From Sipunculus nudus (lineage: Eukaryota > Annelida > Sipuncula > Golfingiida > Sipunculidae), in assembly GCA_026874595.1 (NCBI GenBank), contig CM049311.1:48859676-48923675 (forward strand): a stretch of DNA of 64,000 nucleotides, read 5' to 3'. The notes below the pieces were generated by a model. That model ran no database searches. It was not told the DNA's origin and worked only from the letters and a program-made list of their open reading frames with translations. This document shows positions 59,579 to 64,000 of the stretch, one piece after another (position 1 is the stretch's first letter; each line of letters begins with the position of its first letter). Position numbers and translations under genes: made by a program.

Positions 59579-59755
59579 TGTAACATGCATGGAAACCACA
59601 ACACAGACTTGATACCGGAAGTGCTTTATTAGGGCCGAAATATAGGGGCCGGTCAAGTATGTCTGAGATCAGTGAGAGTCTCATAGAAATTACGGTTCTG
59701 TTATTGTTACCTGAGATATTATGTTTTTCTATGGATATGTTTCAGTTATGTTACA
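59579..59755 (-). repeat. LTR (upstream copy)
   Basis: 177 bp with the same TGTAACAT / ATGTTACA ends. Followed by the target copy GAAAC at 59756-59760 and by LINE sequence. Confidence 0.9.
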
Positions 59756-60204
59756 GAAACATAACAACAAAAGTCACAAATGAAACTGACCAAATCATTG
59801 TTGACAAAATCTTCACTCATAGTCTTCGAGGGTTTGATTTGCTATATTTCAAACAACATTTTATAAATTCATATAAAGACAAATGTGTCCAGATAATCTG
59901 CTACATCTGTAACAATAATTAGTCAAACATTTTTTTTTTACCATGAATAACAAACTTATTTCAGTAACTCAAGTTGTAAATCTTCCCAGTTTATCACTAA
60001 TTTCCTCATTAAATCATATAGTCTCAAATATTATGTACAAATATTTATGTACAATTTCTTTCTCCATGGGTCATGCACAGGTACATGGCTGTTGTGTCAG
60101 TGGATTAAAATCCTTAACAACAGTCTCCAGACAAAATAATAACAAAAATATTGACATATTGAATATATTTTGTATGGATACTTTACTTTTATGTTGAATA
60201 AAAA

Positions 60205-60206
<2 letters not shown>

Positions 60207-60241
<35 letters not shown>
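60207..60241 (+). repeat. (TC)n microsatellite
   Basis: About 17 uninterrupted TC units. Confidence 0.95.
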
Positions 60242-60244
<3 letters not shown>

Positions 60245-60424
60245 GCCTCTGCCTGGTGGTATTTTCTTGTAATTTTTTTTCCGAGATTTTTTCCTTTAAA
60301 ATATAAAACAATGTTCAGGGTTGGGAATAAGCCTAAATGTTTCATATTCCCTCCAGTCCAGTTCTTTTACCTCTAAGTGGAGCTCAAAGATGCCAGACAA
60401 AGACCTTAGGACAATTGAAAAGAC

Positions 60425-61125
60425 TCAAAATGCTACTTTATTCTGAAAATTGAGGGAAAAGAGGAGATTTCATAGTCATTAAGCCCCATCAAAGTCAAGT
60501 CATCACAGCTTGTGTAATGTTGGGACATGTCCTCGGGCCACTTCCTATCTTGTGGGGAGAACTTGATGGAACATAGTGGCCTTAGCATACTTGGAAAATG
60601 AAGTATTGTAAAAAATGACCGCTTGTGTGTGTCTCACTATTCAGCAAATTGATTACTATTTAAAAAAATAGAATGTAAAACCTACCAATGATCATATTTA
60701 AAAATTTTACATGGTAAATCACTAGAGATAATTTTACATTTAAATAAGCTTCACTTTTGCTTGTTTTGGTGTTTCAAAATGCTACTTTATTCTGAAAATT
60801 GAGGGAAAAGAGGAGATTTCATAGTCATTAAGCCCCATCAAAGTCAAGTCATCACAGCTTGTGTAATGTTGGGACATGTCCTCGGGCCACTTCCTATCTT
60901 GTGGGGAGAACTTGATGGAACATAGTGGCCTTAGCATACTTGGAAAATGAAGTATTGTAAAAAATGACCGCTTGTGTGTGTCTCACTATTCAGCAAATTG
61001 ATTACTATTTAAAAAAATAGAATGTAAAACCTACCAATGATCATATTTAAAAATTTTACATGGTAAATCACTAGAGATAATTTTACATTTAAATAAGCTT
61101 CACTTTTGCTTGTTTTGGTGTTTCA
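60425..61125 (+). repeat. Perfect 349-bp tandem duplication
   Basis: 60425-60773 and 60774-61122 appear identical base for base, with three more matching bases (TCA) at the junction. The unit is non-coding. This is a very recent duplication or an assembly artefact. Confidence 0.95.
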
Positions 61126-61160
61126 TAGACTTAACTGATCTTAAAGCATTTAAGATATTA

Positions 61161-61162
<2 letters not shown>

Positions 61163-61246
<84 letters not shown>
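61163..61246 (+). repeat. Compound (AT)n(AG)n microsatellite
   Basis: About 24 AT units (61163-61210) pass directly into about 18 AG units (61211-61246). Confidence 0.95.
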
Positions 61247-61250
<4 letters not shown>

Positions 61251-62400
61251 GATTTATGATATGATGTAAAAATGAACTTATAAATTTTAATTATATTCAC
61301 TTGCACATCACTTAAAACATGTATATTCAAGCTAAATAATTTGATCTCCCTTTGGTACAAATTTTATTTATACATTTTATATTTAAATTCTGTTTCTGTT
61401 TAATGGGAAGAATGGGAGGGATATTATTATGACCTAAATATTGTTATATTTTTTGTGCAGTAGCAATCTCTTTAGAAGTAAAAAAACTTCTTTCTTTTTA
61501 CAAATAAAAAGGATGGACATGGATATTAGATTAGATATCTTTTAAATATTAAAATGATAAGATTACAAACTCTGAGATGTCCAATCATTAAGTAGACTGT
61601 ACTTTAGTCTGAGATGGAAGAAACTACACATAAACTGAACAAAACTGGCCTCTCTTATTCTTAATTATAATATCCACTGTCTTATGAGGAAGTCTGGTTG
61701 CAATTAATAATACTGCAGACCACTGAGTCACTAGAAAATATAACCTTTCCTATTTTATTTCCTTTAAATTTGATTCTGTTTTTCTACATTGTGTAAAAAT
61801 ATACAAGGTACTTTTGAACTTTTTTTTTTGAAAATGGTGTCCCAATTGCACACACTCTGATACTGTGTATACTGTGGTTGGCTATATATATATTCATTTT
61901 GGACGTTTTGTGAGCCTTTTATTTTTGGGATTGCACCGGAACCTATATACCATCAAAGTACAGCAGTATTTATATTCATTATAAAATAAGAATAAATCCC
62001 ACAATACCTCATTAATTTCTGTCACAGTCAATATCCAAGTTGATTACCGCAGGTTTTACAACAATTTAGATTATATACCATAAATGTATTAGGTTGCTGA
62101 TTAATGGACTGTGTTTCCAAAGGTATTATAACCCATATGTGCAGATGCATCATCCCCTTTTGTTCATCGTGGTTGAGGGGGCGTCTTATTCCTGAGGGAT
62201 TCATATTCGCAATTACTTGTTATTCTCAAGTATCACCAAATTAAAACCCACGTGAACAAAAAGGCAACCACAGTAATTAACCCAAATTACAGGTAAAAAG
62301 GTTCGTCTAAATTCAACTATATTAATAGAAATTGTTATTGTTTCTAATTATTATTAAGATGGATTGAAGTTCTTGTAACTTCAGGTGTAGTTACCTTTAA
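61247..62400. other. Stretch with no recognised feature
   Basis: AT-rich DNA without long open frames or shared repeats. Confidence 0.4.
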
Positions 62401-62876
62401 AGGGGCCTAATCACCTGCCTGACCTTTATAAATTAAAGGTAAACCCTTGGAGCTTTCATTAAAATAGGCCAAAAAAAGGTGGATAAAAGCACAACCAGGC
62501 TGCTTGTTTTGTTTATATCAACATGTTTATAATATGTTGGGGCCCGCAAAAATAATAAAAACAAATTCAACAAGGGCATCTTGCAGTATGTCAGATAAGC
62601 CAGATCAAGCTTTGCAAATGGTGTCTTTGCAACCAGTGACCTTTCTGCCTCCACATACATGCAACCTACCACTTGAAGTTACATGTTTTTCCTGTTTTTC
62701 ATCATTGCTGTGTTTACAGACACTAAATTTGTTGATAAACAAGTTCATACATCCTTCACAAAGGCCCCTATAAGAACTTTTCATAACCAGAATTACCCTT
62801 AGATCATTAATATATACACAGAGGAAGCCAGAAATCACATCAGTTTTTTTTTTCAAAAGGGAGGTGAACAGGCCCC
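62401..62876. mobile_element. TTAA-flanked MITE, copy 3
   Basis: TTAA at 62397-62400 and 62877-62880. Ends AGGGGCCTAATCACC and, inverted, GGGGCCTGTTCACCT. The interior at about 62710-62810 matches copy 1 (13619-14040) inverted, for example 'ttgataaacaag' and 'cttagatcattaatatat'. The open frames on both strands across it are incidental. Confidence 0.8.
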
Positions 62877-62880
62877 TTAA

Positions 62881-64000
62881 TTTATAGATCATTCCAATTG
62901 ATGTCCAATTGATGTGAGAATAACAGTATCTCAAGATAGTTTTGATACAATTTACTGAGTCTAATGCAGATCTTGTTTGGATCTAATTGTCACATTGCTC
63001 AATAATGGTTACAAAGTGAGAGTTGTATTAAACACAGATAAGAAAATAAATAATCATGGGTATTGACTGTACCTTCATACTGACCAGCTGCTGCACTGAA
63101 TCATATCATGTGACTCAGTAGTGACCGACAGATGTAAGGTAGTCCAACTAAACCGAGAAAGGAAGAGACTTAAACAATAAAATTATACTGTATATACATT
63201 TTCTGTTTCCCTTCTCATAATTTAAGGAAAAATCAGCAATCAAGTCAGATGTTTTTTGAACAATTTTGATTGTATTCACTAGCCAAAGATATAGGTTTTA
63301 CATTTAATTTGCAACTTTAGTATATCAAGTCATTTCTTATTAGGGTTGGGACGGTTACCGGTTTATGGTATTATCACGATATCTGACCGCTACGGTTATC
63401 ATACCGTCAACTTTCCTATTATCGCGATATCATGATATCAATTTTTGTTCACGATTTTGGTTCACAAGCAAGCCCTTGAAGTTCAAAATAAATTTATTTC
63501 AAAGAATCGCATTTATTTTCATAAACCATGTGTATTGGAATACACGCGTGTGGGTGGAAGCGTGTGCTTACAGACTTCAGGATTAGTCAGAAATGTCCGG
63601 AAGTAGCAGGATGAATCAGAAAGGACAAAAGCTTGAGAATTCCAGGAGAAAATAACATAATGAAAGAGCAATAAATACACGCATTTATGCTTTTATTGCA
63701 TGGAACGAAAATGTCAACATTAAAGTGTCACCACTGAATCGAACATTCCATACGGGTTGCATATTTTGCCATATAAAATTTAGATGATATATTTAGCCAA
63801 GATTCGTATGACACGCTCTCCGAAAATTCGCGGGGATTCTCAGGCTTTTATGTAGCTATAGGAAACTGATGGAAAGTTCTGACAAGCGTGATTCGACAAT
63901 GGGGGCAGGACTTCCCGCGCCTCAAGCTTGCGCACCTGCAGGACCTTCATGCAACTTACATCACTTAATGAGTCATTCTGTGGTACTGGCACAATTAGTA
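62881..64000. other. Window end, mostly unrecognised
   Basis: A GATATC-rich block (63342-63445) starts TAGGGTTGGGACGGTTACCGG and is rich in self-complementary words such as TATCGCGATATC. It resembles the patch at 42232 and could be one end of a hAT-type MITE, but the partner end is not seen. The final 300 bases are GC-richer (TTCGCGGGG, TTCCCGCGCC) without a recognisable gene. Confidence 0.3.

Larger units (their letters stand above)
56751..59755 (-). mobile_element. Defective Ty3/gypsy LTR retrotransposon
   Basis: 3005 bp on the - strand with two LTRs and a 5-bp target duplication GAAAC (56746-56750 and 59756-59760). Coding remains follow the Ty3/gypsy order: gag, zinc-knuckle-like segment, aspartic protease, RT N-terminus, RNase H start, integrase. 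The RT palm, most of RNase H and the integrase N-terminus are deleted. Stops interrupt several parts. No primer-binding site follows the upstream LTR, where sequence passes straight into gag. It is inserted in LINE copy 2. A normal element would be roughly 5 kb, so it cannot move on its own. Confidence 0.9.
56480..60165 (+). mobile_element. LINE copy 2, split by an LTR element
   Basis: 56480-56750 and 59756-60165 together align with 44410-45095 of LINE copy 1, for example 'caattatcacaaatagcaaa', 'caaacaacattttataaat' and 'aacaacagtctccagaca'. It encodes only the RT C-terminal tail (ending QIICYICNNN) and the 3' UTR, so it is heavily 5'-truncated. Confidence 0.85.

Noticed and set aside
59659-59922. 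87-codon + strand frame
   Set aside because: A chimera: it begins in the LTR and ends in the LINE C-terminal tail (QIICYICNNN), so it is not a gene of its own.

Overview
The window looks like an AT-rich piece of a marine bivalve mollusc genome, either intergenic or deep intronic sequence. The identification rests on the repeat content: hairpin-headed repeats followed by GTCCGTC-rich DNA, tandem-cored 'pearl-like' elements, tRNA-derived SINEs and abundant MITEs. I infer it rather than prove it. There is no rRNA, functional tRNA, CRISPR array, bacterial operon or intact conserved host gene. Nearly every open frame is short and random or lies inside a repeat.

Layout: 1-3.9 kb is mostly unique DNA plus a diverged copy of the main family, called F1 here. 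3.9-9.9 kb is one F1 element split by a second F1 copy (4.2-4.8 kb) and by a 3.5-kb non-autonomous DNA element with very long compound inverted repeats (5943-9477). The 10-19 kb stretch holds an F5 repeat, approximately 130-bp repeats, a TTAA-flanked MITE, a second MITE family, and two candidate exons (15962-16119, 18708-18997). 19.4-21.3 kb is an undisrupted F1 copy that serves as the reference for the split one. 23.3-26.7 kb holds two more F1 elements, the second with a tandem-repeat core. 27-36 kb has a small exon-like segment, F5 copies (one carrying a MITE), an F2 repeat and an F6 repeat. 36-46 kb contains a 149-codon minus-strand open frame, two SINE copies, the F7 tandem repeat and a 5'-truncated LINE. 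50-53 kb is a degenerate minisatellite split by about 2.5 kb of F2, F3 and Helitron-like DNA. 54.5-56 kb is an F1 copy carrying a MULE-like MITE with a 9-bp target-site duplication. 56-60.2 kb is a SINE followed by a second LINE copy with a dead Ty3/gypsy LTR element inserted in it, with a 5-bp duplication. 60-64 kb has a perfect 349-bp tandem duplication, microsatellites and another MITE.

The gene-like content is therefore transposon remains: LINE reverse transcriptase ends on the + strand, and LTR-element gag, protease, RT N-terminus, RNase H and integrase on the - strand, all disabled. The most interesting signals are shared by several repeat families. These are a hairpin at the head, a CTTGTT tail, a common 12-bp palindrome (GGTGGCGCCACC), and perfect nuclear-receptor-type inverted and direct repeats of AGGTCA carried within the repeats. 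A few splice-bounded open segments may be exons of an unrecognised + strand gene.
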